DNA of 64,000 nucleotides, taken from Caulobacter rhizosphaerae. GTDB lineage: Bacteria; Pseudomonadota; Alphaproteobacteria; Caulobacterales; Caulobacteraceae. Both the position numbers and the translations under genes were made by a program. The stretch lies in assembly GCF_010977555.1 (NCBI RefSeq), contig NZ_CP048815.1:4208501-4272500 (forward strand), written 5' to 3'. How positions within the stretch are numbered: position 1 is the stretch's first letter; each line of letters opens with the position of its first letter. The notes beneath the pieces were generated by a model. It was given only the letters and a program-made list of their open reading frames with translations. It searched no databases and was not told where the DNA came from. Shown here one piece after another: positions 52,309 to 61,031 of this stretch.

Positions 52309-53754
52309 ATGCGACAAATGAAAGCCGTTGTATTTTCTGGGCTTCTTCTCAGCCTCATGGCCTCGACGGCCCTTGCGGACACCGCATCCGACTTGACCGC
52401 TTTTCCGGGCGCGGAAGGCTTTGGCCAATTTTCAAAGGGCGGGCGCGGCGGCCGGGTAATCAAGGTTACCAATCTGAACGACGCCGGACCGGGCTCGCTG
52501 CGGGCGGCCGTCGAGGCGGACGGGCCGCGGATCGTGGTGTTCGACGTGGGCGGCGTGATCCGCCTGAAGAGCGACCTGAAGATCGCCAACGACTTCATCA
52601 CCATCGCCGGCCAGACCGCTCCGGGCTATGGGATCACCCTGCGCGACGGCCAGTTCCTGATCCACGCCAACCATGTGATCGTTCGCTACCTGCGCTCGCG
52701 GGTCGGCGACGAGGCCGGCAAGGAATATGATTCGATCTCGATCGGCGGCGGCTCGGACATCATCCTCGACCACATCTCGTCGGGCTGGTCGATCGACGAG
52801 AGCCTGTCGGTGACCCAGAAGGTCACCCCCGAGGTCAAGCGCCTGACCAATGTCACCGTGCAGTGGTCGCTGATCGCCGAAAGCCTGAACCACTCGATCC
52901 ACGAGAAGGGCGAGCACGGCTATGGCAGCCTGATCCAGGGCTCCTACGGCGCCAAGTACAGCTTCCACCACAATCTGTGGGCCCACCACGAGGCCCGCAT
53001 GCCGCGCATCGGCAACTACGCCGGGGCCAAGGACGACGCCGAGGGCATCGTCCTCGATTTCCGCGACAACGTCTTCTACAACTGGGGCCAGGGGGCCACG
53101 ACGGACTTCTACAACTGGGAGCCCGGCGTCAGCCGCGGCTACGCCATGGACCCGTTCTACGGCCGCCCCGACAACGCCTCGCGGTTCGCGGCCGGCGAAG
53201 ACCTCAACACCAACGCCAACACCCGCTCCAACTTCGTCAGCAACTACTACCTCCAGGGCGCCAACACCGGCGGCCCCCTGGCCCTCTACATCCGCAACAA
53301 GAGCGGCAGGACCTACTTCTCGGGCAACTGGATGGACGGCAAGCCGGTGGCCGACCAGAAAAGCCTGGTCCTGGCCTCGACCGCGGCGCCGGGCGAGCAC
53401 GTCGTCGACCAGCCCTTCCCGTTCGGTCCGGTCGCGACCCAGTCCGCCGACGTGGCTTATCGCCTGGTGCTCGACAAGGCTGGCGCCTCCAAGGCCCGCG
53501 ACCCGATCGACGCCCGGGTGGTCAAGAGCGTCCGCGACCGCACCGGCAAGATCATCAACAGCCAGAAGGAGGTCGGCGGCTGGTTCACCGCCTCCTCGAC
53601 CGCCGCGCCCAAGGACGGCGACGGCGACGGCATGCCCGACGCCTGGGAGAAGGCCCGCAAGCTGAGCCCCAGAGACCCGTCCGACGCCGCCAAGGACCGC
53701 GACGGCGACGGCTACACCAACATCGAGGAGTATGTGAACGGCCTGGTGAAATAG
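52309..53754 (+). CDS. Secreted pectate lyase (PL1)
   Basis: A 481-residue right-handed beta-helix lyase. A signal peptide (VVFSGLLLSLMASTALA) is followed by FPGAEGFGQFSKGGRGGRVIKVTNLNDAGPGSLR, typical of this PL1 type, with GGSDIILDHISSGWSIDES in the Ca-binding and active-site region. The C-terminus carries two Asp-rich calcium loops (DGDGDGMPDAWE and DRDGDGYTNIEEY), a thrombospondin-3/dockerin-like pair. It cleaves de-esterified homogalacturonan by beta-elimination. A second ATG at 52318 is possible. The longer open frame to 51604 runs antisense through receptor 3 and was not used. Confidence 0.92.
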   Translation: MRQMKAVVFSGLLLSLMASTALADTASDLTAFPGAEGFGQFSKGGRGGRVIKVTNLNDAGPGSLRAAVEADGPRIVVFDVGGVIRLKSDLKIANDFITIAGQTAPGYGITLRDGQFLIHANHVIVRYLRSRVGDEAGKEYDSISIGGGSDIILDHISSGWSIDESLSVTQKVTPEVKRLTNVTVQWSLIAESLNHSIHEKGEHGYGSLIQGSYGAKYSFHHNLWAHHEARMPRIGNYAGAKDDAEGIVLDFRDNVFYNWGQGATTDFYNWEPGVSRGYAMDPFYGRPDNASRFAAGEDLNTNANTRSNFVSNYYLQGANTGGPLALYIRNKSGRTYFSGNWMDGKPVADQKSLVLASTAAPGEHVVDQPFPFGPVATQSADVAYRLVLDKAGASKARDPIDARVVKSVRDRTGKIINSQKEVGGWFTASSTAAPKDGDGDGMPDAWEKARKLSPRDPSDAAKDRDGDGYTNIEEYVNGLVK

Positions 53755-53763
53755 ACCCTGGCG

Positions 53764-53790
53764 CTCCGGAGCGGGGCAGCCGCTCCGGAG
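53764..53790. terminator. Hairpin between convergent PL1 and glycosidase genes
   Basis: Perfect 11-bp arms CTCCGGAGCGG / CCGCTCCGGAG with a 5-base loop, 9 bases after the PL1 stop and 14 bases past the stop of the convergent gene. It lacks a U-run; it probably serves both transcripts as a 3' end. Confidence 0.6.
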
Positions 53791-53803
53791 TCCCCGCCCC
53801 CGC

Positions 53804-56065
53804 TCAGGGCAGCCGCTTGAAGCCCTCGGCCCGCACGCGCCACTTGCCGTCCTTGGGAAAGCCCGGGGCCGGTCCGGTCGAACCGTCCCAGCCGCCGGCC
53901 ATCATCGCCACGGCCGCCAGCAACGAGCCGTTGGACGGGAAATAGGTCTCGGCCGCCCGCGAATAGCCCGGTCCGTCCTGCCCGACCGGCGCCCCCGCCG
54001 GCGCGCCGGCTCCCGCCGAGGTCGGCACGAAGGCCTGGGCGTGGGCGTCCAGGTGCACGCGCGGGGTCATGCCGCTGAGGCCGAACTTGTTGTTCTTGGC
54101 GTCGAAGAACAGCCAGTCCACCGCCTTGTCCGGCTCGCCCAGGCGGGCGGCGGTCATGGCCACCATCGGATAGTCCCAGCCCCAGGTCTGGCGCAGGTCC
54201 CAGTCCCGCTCGACGGCCCGCAGGGTGCGCCGCATGGTCTCCCGGTCGACGCCCTTTCCGGGCAGCAGGCCATAGGCCATCAGGAACGAGGGGTGATCGC
54301 GGTTCAGGCACTTTTCCTCGACCGCGTGGCGCGAGCACTGGGCGCTCCCGGCCACGTCCCAGAAGTCGGGGGTGGACTCGGTCGGCAGGTAGAGGCCGTC
54401 CTTGGTGGCCAGGGGCGCCAGGCCCTTGATCACCGCGTCCCATTCGGGCTTGCGCGCCAGGCCCCGGCGTAGCCGCCACTGCTGCGCCGTCTCCAGGCCC
54501 CAGCGGTAGTATTCCAGCTCGAAGGCGGGGTTGAAGGTGGTCAGGGGGTCGTAGTTCTCCTGCACCGGGATGATCGGCGGGCCCAGCACGAAGCGGCCCT
54601 TGTCGTCGCGGTGCGGGAAGCTGGCCAGCAGGTCGGCGGTCTGTTCGACCAGTTCGCCGTACCGGGCCAGGGTGGCCTTGGTCGGCTTGTCGCGCCAGAC
54701 CAACTCGGACATCCAGATCGGATGCGGCTGCTGCCACATGATGAACGGCGAGACCTTGCTGGGACTGTCCACCCCGTCGGGCCCGACCATCTTGGGCCAC
54801 CAGGCGCCTTTCAGGCCGTGGCTGGCCGCCCGAGCCTGGGCGTCCTTCAGGTGGCCCAGGTACCAGGGCAGGCTGCGCTCCAGATATTCAGGCCGGTTCC
54901 ACAGCGCGAAATGCGCCGCGTGCCAGGGGTGCATCTCGAGATGGAACTTGCCGTTCCAGCTGTTGGAGAACAGCCCCTCCTCCTGCGGCGGGACCTCGCC
55001 GGCGGCGTTCAGGGCCATCAGGTACTGGGACAGCACCACCCGGCGCTCCAGTTCGGCGGCGCGGGGATCGGTGCTGCCGCTAAAATCGACCGCCGCGCCC
55101 TGCGTCCAATAGGTCTTCCAGTGGTCGCGCACGGCCTGGTCGGCGATAGCCTGCGCCGGCAAGGCCGGCAGGGCGGCGCGGGAGAAGGCGACCTCCAGCC
55201 CCAGCGTCCGCCCCTTGGCCCTGGGCGCCACCTTGAAGCCGTGCGGCCCGTCCGGCGTGAAGCTGACGGCCTGATCGGCCTGCAGCGCCGCGAAATAGCG
55301 GGTCTGGTCGATCTGGCGGGCCAGGCTCAGCGTCTTGGCGCCCTCGCCGGTCACCTTCGTCAGGTGACCGCCGGGGCTGGACCAGTCGGACGGATCGGGA
55401 TTGAGCGACTTCGACACGCCCGGGAACTTCACCGACAGGCCCAGACGGCCCTGCGCCACCAGGGCTGAATCGACGTCGACCACGATCATGTCCAGCGTCG
55501 GATGCACCCGGGTGCGCACCGTCACCGCCTCGCCGTCATAGACGAACCTGCTGGTCAGGACGCCGGTCCATAGGTCCAAGGTCTGGTCGGTCTGGGTGAG
55601 GTCCGCGAACTTGGCGGGCTGGCCGTCCTTGGCGCGCAGGTCCAGCGCCACGCAGCCCAGCGAGAAACGGTGGGGATTCTCGCGCAGCCAGGCCAGGGCC
55701 GGCCGGGTCGCGGCCTCGTTCCAGTCCTTCATGTAGGCGTAGGGCTGCTGGGTCCCGCGCACGTCGATCGGCGTGGTCCCGTCGGCATAGGTGTAGCCGT
55801 TGGGGTTGGGGAAGCTGTGCCAGGCCCACTGGGCCTCGGTCAGCAGCGGCGCGATCTTGGAATAGGCCTCCGGAAAGGTCTGCAGGCCTGTGATGTCGGC
55901 CGTGAAGCCGATCTGGCCGTTGCCGACCATCAGCGGCGCGGAGGGATCGACCCTGGTCAGCCGGATGTCGTGACGGCTGACCAGGGCGTGGCGGTCGATC
56001 GGCTGGGCCAGCCCCGGGCCGCCCAGGGCGATGGCCGCCAGGCCGGCCAGTAGCGCGCGTCGCAT
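53804..56065 (-). CDS. Secreted glycosidase-like protein, family not assigned
   Basis: A 753-residue exported protein. A signal peptide (LLAGLAAIALGGPGLAQ) is followed by a beta-sandwich-like N-domain starting near PLMVGNGQIGFTADITGLQTFPEAY. A helical domain follows that resembles the six-hairpin (alpha/alpha)6 glycosidases of GH65/GH95 type: FSNSWNGKFHLEMHPWHAAHFALWNRPEYLERSLPWYLGHL, then WWPKMVGPDG and TWGWDYPMVAMTAARLG. Acidic residues in these blocks are candidates for catalysis. I cannot place it in a numbered family. Its position between PL1 and the rhamnose genes suggests action on a pectin side chain. Confidence 0.75.
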   Translation of the reverse strand: MRRALLAGLAAIALGGPGLAQPIDRHALVSRHDIRLTRVDPSAPLMVGNGQIGFTADITGLQTFPEAYSKIAPLLTEAQWAWHSFPNPNGYTYADGTTPIDVRGTQQPYAYMKDWNEAATRPALAWLRENPHRFSLGCVALDLRAKDGQPAKFADLTQTDQTLDLWTGVLTSRFVYDGEAVTVRTRVHPTLDMIVVDVDSALVAQGRLGLSVKFPGVSKSLNPDPSDWSSPGGHLTKVTGEGAKTLSLARQIDQTRYFAALQADQAVSFTPDGPHGFKVAPRAKGRTLGLEVAFSRAALPALPAQAIADQAVRDHWKTYWTQGAAVDFSGSTDPRAAELERRVVLSQYLMALNAAGEVPPQEEGLFSNSWNGKFHLEMHPWHAAHFALWNRPEYLERSLPWYLGHLKDAQARAASHGLKGAWWPKMVGPDGVDSPSKVSPFIMWQQPHPIWMSELVWRDKPTKATLARYGELVEQTADLLASFPHRDDKGRFVLGPPIIPVQENYDPLTTFNPAFELEYYRWGLETAQQWRLRRGLARKPEWDAVIKGLAPLATKDGLYLPTESTPDFWDVAGSAQCSRHAVEEKCLNRDHPSFLMAYGLLPGKGVDRETMRRTLRAVERDWDLRQTWGWDYPMVAMTAARLGEPDKAVDWLFFDAKNNKFGLSGMTPRVHLDAHAQAFVPTSAGAGAPAGAPVGQDGPGYSRAAETYFPSNGSLLAAVAMMAGGWDGSTGPAPGFPKDGKWRVRAEGFKRLP

Positions 56066-56169
56066 CGTTTCTCTCCCAAACTGAAAGCGGAGACCATCGG
56101 CGCCGCCCCGAACGCCGCCCCAGCGCGTCGGCCGGACGGTTCGGTTCGCGCGCTCGATTGACGCTCATG

Positions 56170-56192
56170 GTTCCATTCTGTAGGAATGTTTC
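56170..56192. promoter_or_regulatory. Inverted repeat upstream of SDR-rhaT, IclR-like operator candidate
   Basis: GTTCCATTC and GAATGTTTC flank a 5-base spacer. CATTC/GAATG is a perfect inner pair at 56174-56188. It lies in an AT-rich pocket of the 218-base divergent gap, about 95 bases before the SDR start. The form (GTTCCATT...) resembles IclR-family sites, but no such regulator is in the window. Confidence 0.4.
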
Positions 56193-56283
56193 TCATATTG
56201 TGAAAGTTCACCGCAAGCCTTCTTGTGCCTGGACGGACGTTCAGCGTCGGGGGAATCATCGTCATGGCCGGATCGAGCGTCGC

Positions 56284-57045
56284 GTGAGCGCCTACGCCAA
56301 TCCCTATCTTGGCCGCTTCTCCGGCCGCACGGCGGTGGTCACCGGCGGGGCCTCGGGCCTGGGCAAGGCCGTGGCCGCGCGGATCGTCGCCGAGGGCGGC
56401 CAGGTCTCGCTCTGGGACCTGGACGCCGAGGGCCTGAAGGCCGCCGCCGCCGAGGTCGGGGCGGTCCACACCGTGGCCCTGGACGTCTCCGACGAGGCCG
56501 CCGTCCTGGCCGCGGGCCAGGCCGCCCACCAGGCCCTGGGCCGCATCGACGTGCTGGTCGCCTCGGCCGGCATCACCGGCGCCACCGCTCCGGTCCACGA
56601 CTATCCCACCGACAGCTGGAAGCGGGTCTTCGACATCAACGTCAACGGCGTGTTCTACTGCTGCAAGGCCGTGGCCCCGTTCATGCTGGCCAACGGCTAT
56701 GGCCGCATCGTCAACGTCGCCTCGGTGGCCGGCAAGGAAGGCAATCCCAACGCCGGCGCCTATTCGGCCTCGAAAGCCGCGGTGATCGGCCTGACCAAGT
56801 CCCTGGCCAAGGAACTGGCGACCCAGGGCGTGATCGCCAACAGCCTGACCCCGGCCACCTTCGAAAGCCCGATCCTGGAGCAGCTGCCGCCCAGTCAGGT
56901 CGCGTACATGAAGGGCAAGATCCCCATGGGCCGCCTGGGCGAGGTGCATGAAAGCGCCGCCATGGTCTGCTTCATGGCGTCCGAGGAATGCAGCTTCACC
57001 ACCGGCGCCACCTTCGACACCTCCGGCGGCCGCACCACGTTCTGA
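56284..57045 (+). CDS. SDR-family dehydrogenase, probably of rhamnose catabolism
   Basis: A 253-residue short-chain dehydrogenase. The nucleotide motif TGGASGLG is at residues 20-27 and the YSASK catalytic pair at Y160/K164; NVASVAG carries the catalytic Ser. The start is GTG 56284, as the upstream frame lacks protein character. Next to rhaT, the best guess is an enzyme of the non-phosphorylative L-rhamnose route: L-rhamnose 1-dehydrogenase or 2-keto-3-deoxy-rhamnonate 4-dehydrogenase, both of which include SDR members. A generic 3-oxoacyl reductase is also possible. Confidence 0.8.
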   Translation: MSAYANPYLGRFSGRTAVVTGGASGLGKAVAARIVAEGGQVSLWDLDAEGLKAAAAEVGAVHTVALDVSDEAAVLAAGQAAHQALGRIDVLVASAGITGATAPVHDYPTDSWKRVFDINVNGVFYCCKAVAPFMLANGYGRIVNVASVAGKEGNPNAGAYSASKAAVIGLTKSLAKELATQGVIANSLTPATFESPILEQLPPSQVAYMKGKIPMGRLGEVHESAAMVCFMASEECSFTTGATFDTSGGRTTF

Positions 57046-57092
57046 CCGGTCGCGACCTGGAAGACCAGGCGATCCAAAAGGGAGACGACACC

Positions 57093-57146
57093 ATGGGCGA
57101 TCAGCCGATCCGCCGGACGCGAACCGCGAAGGGATCCCGCGCATGA
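57093..57146 (+). CDS. Putative 17-residue leader ORF coupled to rhaT
   Basis: ATG at 57093 is preceded by AGGGAG with 8-base spacing. It encodes MGDQPIRRTRTAKGSRA and ends in TGA at 57144-57146, overlapping the rhaT ATG (57143) as ATGA. That would couple rhaT translation to the leader. It could be a chance ORF or a remnant of a deleted gene. It is very basic, with no membrane part. Confidence 0.35.
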   Translation: MGDQPIRRTRTAKGSRA

Positions 57147-58237
57147 CCCCCAATCCCCTGCTCGGCGTCCTCTTCCACTGGTTGGGCGGCCTGTCGTCGG
57201 CCAGCTTCTACGTGCCCTATCGCGGCGTGCGCCGCTGGTCGTGGGAGATCTTCTGGCTGACCGGCGGCATCTTCAGCTGGCTGCTCGCCCCATGGCTGTT
57301 CGCGGCCATCCAGACCGAGAACCTGATGGGCGTGATGGCCCAGGTTCCGCCCAAGACCGTCGGGCTGTGCGTGATGTTCGGGGTGTTGTGGGGCTTCGGC
57401 GGCCTGACCTACGGCCTGACCATGCGCTATCTGGGCCTGTCGCTGGGCATGGCCGTGGTGCTGGGCCTGTGCACGGTGTTCGGCACCCTGATCCCGCCGC
57501 TGGTCCAGGGCGACTTCGCCGACAAGCTCCTGGCCACCGCCTCGGGCCGGATCATCCTGCTGGGCCTGATCGTCACCCTGGCCGGCATCGTCGTCGTGGC
57601 CTGGGCCGGCGCCAAGAAGGACGGCGACCTGTCGCCGGAGCAGAAGAAGAAGGCCGTCGCCGAGTTCGACTTCAAGAAGGGCATCGCCGTGGCGGTGTTC
57701 TCGGGGATCATGTCGGCCTGTTTCGCCTTCGGCCTGTCGGCCGGCGAGCCGGTCAAGGCGCTGTCGGCGGCGGCCGGCACCGGCCCGCTGTGGACCGGCC
57801 TGCCGACCCTGTGCCTGGTGATGTTCGGCGGCCTGATCACCAACGGCCTGTGGTGCGCCTGGCTGATCTTCAAGAACCGCAGCGCCGGCCAGTGGCTGGG
57901 CGCCGTCAGCCCGGTGGAGGCGGCCGACAAGCCGCAGACCGCGGCCCTGAAGCGCTCGCCCCTGCTGGCCAACTACCTGCTGTGCGCGGTGGCCGGCACC
58001 GCCTGGTACTTCCAGTTCTTCTTCTACACGATGGGCGAGAGCCAGATGGGCCGGTTCGGCTTCTCCAGCTGGACCCTGCACATGGCCTCGATCATCATCT
58101 TCGGCACCCTGTGGGGCTTCGCCTTCCGCGAATGGAAGGACGCCCGGCCCAAGGTCAAGGCCATGGTCTGGACCGGCGTCGCCCTGCTGGTCGGGGCGAC
58201 CGTGATCATCGGCTACGGCAACCAGCTGGCCGCCTGA
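57143..58237 (+). CDS. rhaT: L-rhamnose-proton symporter
   Basis: A 364-residue inner membrane transporter with about ten hydrophobic helices. Start region LGVLFHWLGGLSSASFYVPYRGVRRWSWEIFWLTGG, then GVLWGFGGLTYGLTMRYLGLSLGMAVVLG and a C-terminal WYFQFFFYTMGESQMG, all typical of RhaT. It would import the rhamnose freed by GH78 and GH106. The ATG overlaps the stop of a short leader ORF, and AAGGGA also lies 8 bases upstream. It is followed by a strong terminator. Confidence 0.93.
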   Translation: MTPNPLLGVLFHWLGGLSSASFYVPYRGVRRWSWEIFWLTGGIFSWLLAPWLFAAIQTENLMGVMAQVPPKTVGLCVMFGVLWGFGGLTYGLTMRYLGLSLGMAVVLGLCTVFGTLIPPLVQGDFADKLLATASGRIILLGLIVTLAGIVVVAWAGAKKDGDLSPEQKKKAVAEFDFKKGIAVAVFSGIMSACFAFGLSAGEPVKALSAAAGTGPLWTGLPTLCLVMFGGLITNGLWCAWLIFKNRSAGQWLGAVSPVEAADKPQTAALKRSPLLANYLLCAVAGTAWYFQFFFYTMGESQMGRFGFSSWTLHMASIIIFGTLWGFAFREWKDARPKVKAMVWTGVALLVGATVIIGYGNQLAA

Positions 58238-58257
58238 GCTTAACGGATCGAAGACGA

Positions 58258-58294
58258 CCGGCCCGCGCCTCCAGGCGCGGGCCGGTTTCGTTTC
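58258..58294. terminator. Strong rho-independent terminator, bidirectional position
   Basis: Perfect 13-bp arms CCGGCCCGCGCCT / AGGCGCGGGCCGG (58258-58270 and 58273-58285) with a tiny CC loop, then TTTCGTTTC. It ends the SDR-rhaT transcript and lies in the gap with the convergent permease gene. Confidence 0.85.
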
Positions 58295-58303
58295 ACGCAG
58301 CCG

Positions 58304-59755
58304 TCAGTCGACGATCGCACTGGCCTCGCGCACCGCGGGCGCGTCGACGCCGCGCGCCAGCAGGCTGGTGCGGCGGCTATAGGCCAGATAGACGACCAGG
58401 CCGACGACGTTCCAGATCACGAACCGGATCAGGGTCGCCGACGGCAGGCTGATCATGAAATAGAGGCAGCCGACCACCGCCAGCGGCCCGACGATCCAGG
58501 CCGCAGGGCAACGGAACAGCCGCGGCAGGTCCGGTCGGCGCACGCGCAGCACCATCAGGCACACCGCCACGCAGATGAAGGCCAGCAGCGTGCCGGCGTT
58601 GGACAGTTCGGCGATCTGGTCCAGCGGCAGGAACCCGCCGACCGCCGCCACGACGGCGCCGGTGATCAAGGTCAGGGTGACGGGCGCGCCGCTCTTGGGA
58701 TGCAGCCGGCCCATGCCGCGCGGCAGCAGGCCGTCGCGCGCCATGACGAAGAACACTCGGGTCTGGCCAAACATCATCACCAGGATGACGCTGGGCAGGG
58801 CGATGATGGCCGCGGCGGCGATGCCGAAGGCGGCCGCCGGATGGCCCAGGCCGCGCAGGATGAAGGCCAGCGGCTCGCTCGACCGGGCGAACTCGGCATA
58901 GGGCCAGGCCCCGACCGCGCAGGCGGCCACCAGCATGTAGATCGCCGTGCAGATCACCATCGAGCCGATGATGCCGATGGTCAGGTCCCGCTTGGGGTTC
59001 TTGACCTCCTCGGCCGAGGTCGAGACCGCGTCGAAGCCGAAGAAGGCGAAGAACACGATGGCGGCGGCGGCCATCACGCCGCGCGGATGCCCCGCCTCGG
59101 TGTGGGCGGCGAAGCCGTAGGGCATGAACGGCGTGAAGTTGTGCGCCTTGATCACCGTGAAGGTCAGGCCGACGAACACCGCCAGGGCGACGATCTTGAT
59201 CACCACCAGGCCGATGTTGAGCGTGGCGCTCTCGCGCGCGCCCTTGGCCAGCAGGGCGGTCACGGCGACGGTGATCAGCACGGCCGGCAGGTTGATGATC
59301 CCGCCCGCGTGCGGTCCGGCCAGGATCTGCGGCGGCAGGTGGACGCCGACGCTTTGCAGCAGGCCGACCATGTAGCCCGACCAGCCGACGGCCACGGCCG
59401 CGCAGGTGACGGCGTATTCCAGCACCAGGCTCCAGCCGACGATCCAGGCCAGGCCCTCGCCCAGCACCGCATAGGCGTAGGTGTAAGCGCTGCCGGCGGC
59501 CGGGATCAGGGTCGCGACCTCGGCATAGGCCAGGGCCGCGAACACGCACAGGACGCCGCAGGCGGCGAAGGCCAGGATCACCGCCGGGCCGGCCCGCTCG
59601 GCGCCGATGCCGGTCAAGGTGTAGATGCCCGTGCCAATGATGGCGCCGATGCCCAGGGCCAGCAGGTGCGGCCACGACAGGGTCGGCTTCAGCCGGCGGT
59701 CGGCCTCCACCGAGACGATCGCGTCGAGCGCCTTGCGGCGGGTCCAGAAGTTCAT
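58304..59755 (-). CDS. APC-family amino acid permease
   Basis: A 483-residue inner membrane transporter with about 12 helices. The conserved start LSWPHLLALGIGAIIGTGIYTLTG and AGSAYTYAYAVLGEGLAWIVGW, plus FFAFFGFDAVSTSAEEVKNPKRDL, mark the cationic/general amino acid permease type. It is last in the leftward oxidase-peptidase-permease operon, so uptake of hydroxyproline or a related amino acid is likely. GGGGG upstream of the ATG at 59755 sets the start; the frame is open to 59833. Confidence 0.88.
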   Translation of the reverse strand: MNFWTRRKALDAIVSVEADRRLKPTLSWPHLLALGIGAIIGTGIYTLTGIGAERAGPAVILAFAACGVLCVFAALAYAEVATLIPAAGSAYTYAYAVLGEGLAWIVGWSLVLEYAVTCAAVAVGWSGYMVGLLQSVGVHLPPQILAGPHAGGIINLPAVLITVAVTALLAKGARESATLNIGLVVIKIVALAVFVGLTFTVIKAHNFTPFMPYGFAAHTEAGHPRGVMAAAAIVFFAFFGFDAVSTSAEEVKNPKRDLTIGIIGSMVICTAIYMLVAACAVGAWPYAEFARSSEPLAFILRGLGHPAAAFGIAAAAIIALPSVILVMMFGQTRVFFVMARDGLLPRGMGRLHPKSGAPVTLTLITGAVVAAVGGFLPLDQIAELSNAGTLLAFICVAVCLMVLRVRRPDLPRLFRCPAAWIVGPLAVVGCLYFMISLPSATLIRFVIWNVVGLVVYLAYSRRTSLLARGVDAPAVREASAIVD

Positions 59756-59822
59756 GCGATTACCCCCAGGGTGGTCTTTGACGGGCCGGAGACGACCGGC
59801 CGGGATGATGAGGAAACGGACC

Positions 59823-61031
59823 TCACGACGCACCGAACGGCGCGTCGATCGACGGCGAGGGCTCGGTGAACCAGGCCGCCCCGTCCTCGGTGACGTGGAA
59901 ATGGTCCTCCAGCCGCACGCCGAAGCGATCGGGGATGACGATCATCGGCTCGTTGGAAAAGCACATGCCCGGCGCGAGGCGCGTCGTGTCGCCGCGCACC
60001 AGGTAGGGTCCCTCGTGGATCGAAAGGCCGATGCCGTGGCCGGTGCGATGGGGTAGGCCCGGCAGCACGTAGTCAGGGCCCAGGCCGTGGCGTTGCAGAA
60101 CCTGGCGCGCGGTCTCGTCGATGACCTCGCAGGGCACGCCGGGCCGCACGGCGGCGAAGGCGGCGGCCTGGGCCTCATGCTCGATGTCCCAGATCCGCCG
60201 GTGCTCGTCGCCCGGTTCGCCGAACACGTAGGTGCGGGTGATGTCGGCGTTGTAGCCCTCGACCTGGCAGCCGGTGTCGATCAGCACCAGCTGGCCCTCC
60301 CCCAGCGCCTGGTCGCCCGGCAGGCCGTGCGGATAGGCGGTGGCCCGGCCAAACTGCACGGCGCAGAAGGTCGAGCCGCCGTCGGCGCCGGCGGCGCGAT
60401 GGGCGGTGTCGATGAACCGCTTGACGGCGCTGGCGGCGATCCCCGGGACGAGGATCGCGGCGGCGCGCCGGTGGACGTCCAGGGTGATGGCCTTGGCGTA
60501 GCGCATCAGGGCCAGTTCGGCTGGCGACTTGACGCCCCGGCAGCCGTCGATCACCGGCGTGGCGTCGACGGCTCGCAGCGACGGCGCGGCCTTGTCCAGG
60601 GCGCTGAACAGCGAGAACGGCGCGGCCGGGTCCAGCGCCAGGACGTCGGCGCCGATTTCAGCCAGCGCCCGGGCCGTCAGGACGGCGGGGCTGTCGTGCT
60701 CCTGCCACAGCCGGATGTCGGCCTCGATCTTCAGGTCGGCTTGCAGCGACCCCAGCTCGAAGGCCGGGCAGATCATGATCGGCCGTCCCTTGCGCGGCAG
60801 CAGCAGGGCCACCAGCCGCTCGGTCGCGCCCCACGGCACGCCGGTGAAGTAGCGCAGGCTGGCTCCGGCCCCGACCAGCAAGGCGTCGCCGCCCAGCGCC
60901 GCCGTCAACGCCCGGGCCCGTTCCAGCCTCGCCTGGTATTCGGCGGCGGCGATGGCCGGCGGCCGTCCGGGGCGAGGCGACAAGCCCGCCAGCTGCAGGT
61001 CCATGGTCGAGCCGCCGACGCCCAGGGTCAT
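59823..61031 (-). CDS. M24-family Xaa-Pro dipeptidase-like peptidase
   Basis: A 402-residue pita-bread metallopeptidase. The N-terminal creatinase-like domain is followed by the catalytic domain. Metal ligands are seen in LIDTGCQVEGYNADITRTYVFG (two Asp), HRTGHGIGLSIHEGP (His), FSNEPMIVIPDRFG (Glu) and VRLEDHFHV (Glu). Its ATG overlaps the oxidase stop (ATGA), so it is translationally coupled. Splitting Xaa-Pro or Xaa-Hyp dipeptides would feed the hydroxyproline pathway of this cluster. Confidence 0.9.
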   Translation of the reverse strand: MTLGVGGSTMDLQLAGLSPRPGRPPAIAAAEYQARLERARALTAALGGDALLVGAGASLRYFTGVPWGATERLVALLLPRKGRPIMICPAFELGSLQADLKIEADIRLWQEHDSPAVLTARALAEIGADVLALDPAAPFSLFSALDKAAPSLRAVDATPVIDGCRGVKSPAELALMRYAKAITLDVHRRAAAILVPGIAASAVKRFIDTAHRAAGADGGSTFCAVQFGRATAYPHGLPGDQALGEGQLVLIDTGCQVEGYNADITRTYVFGEPGDEHRRIWDIEHEAQAAAFAAVRPGVPCEVIDETARQVLQRHGLGPDYVLPGLPHRTGHGIGLSIHEGPYLVRGDTTRLAPGMCFSNEPMIVIPDRFGVRLEDHFHVTEDGAAWFTEPSPSIDAPFGAS

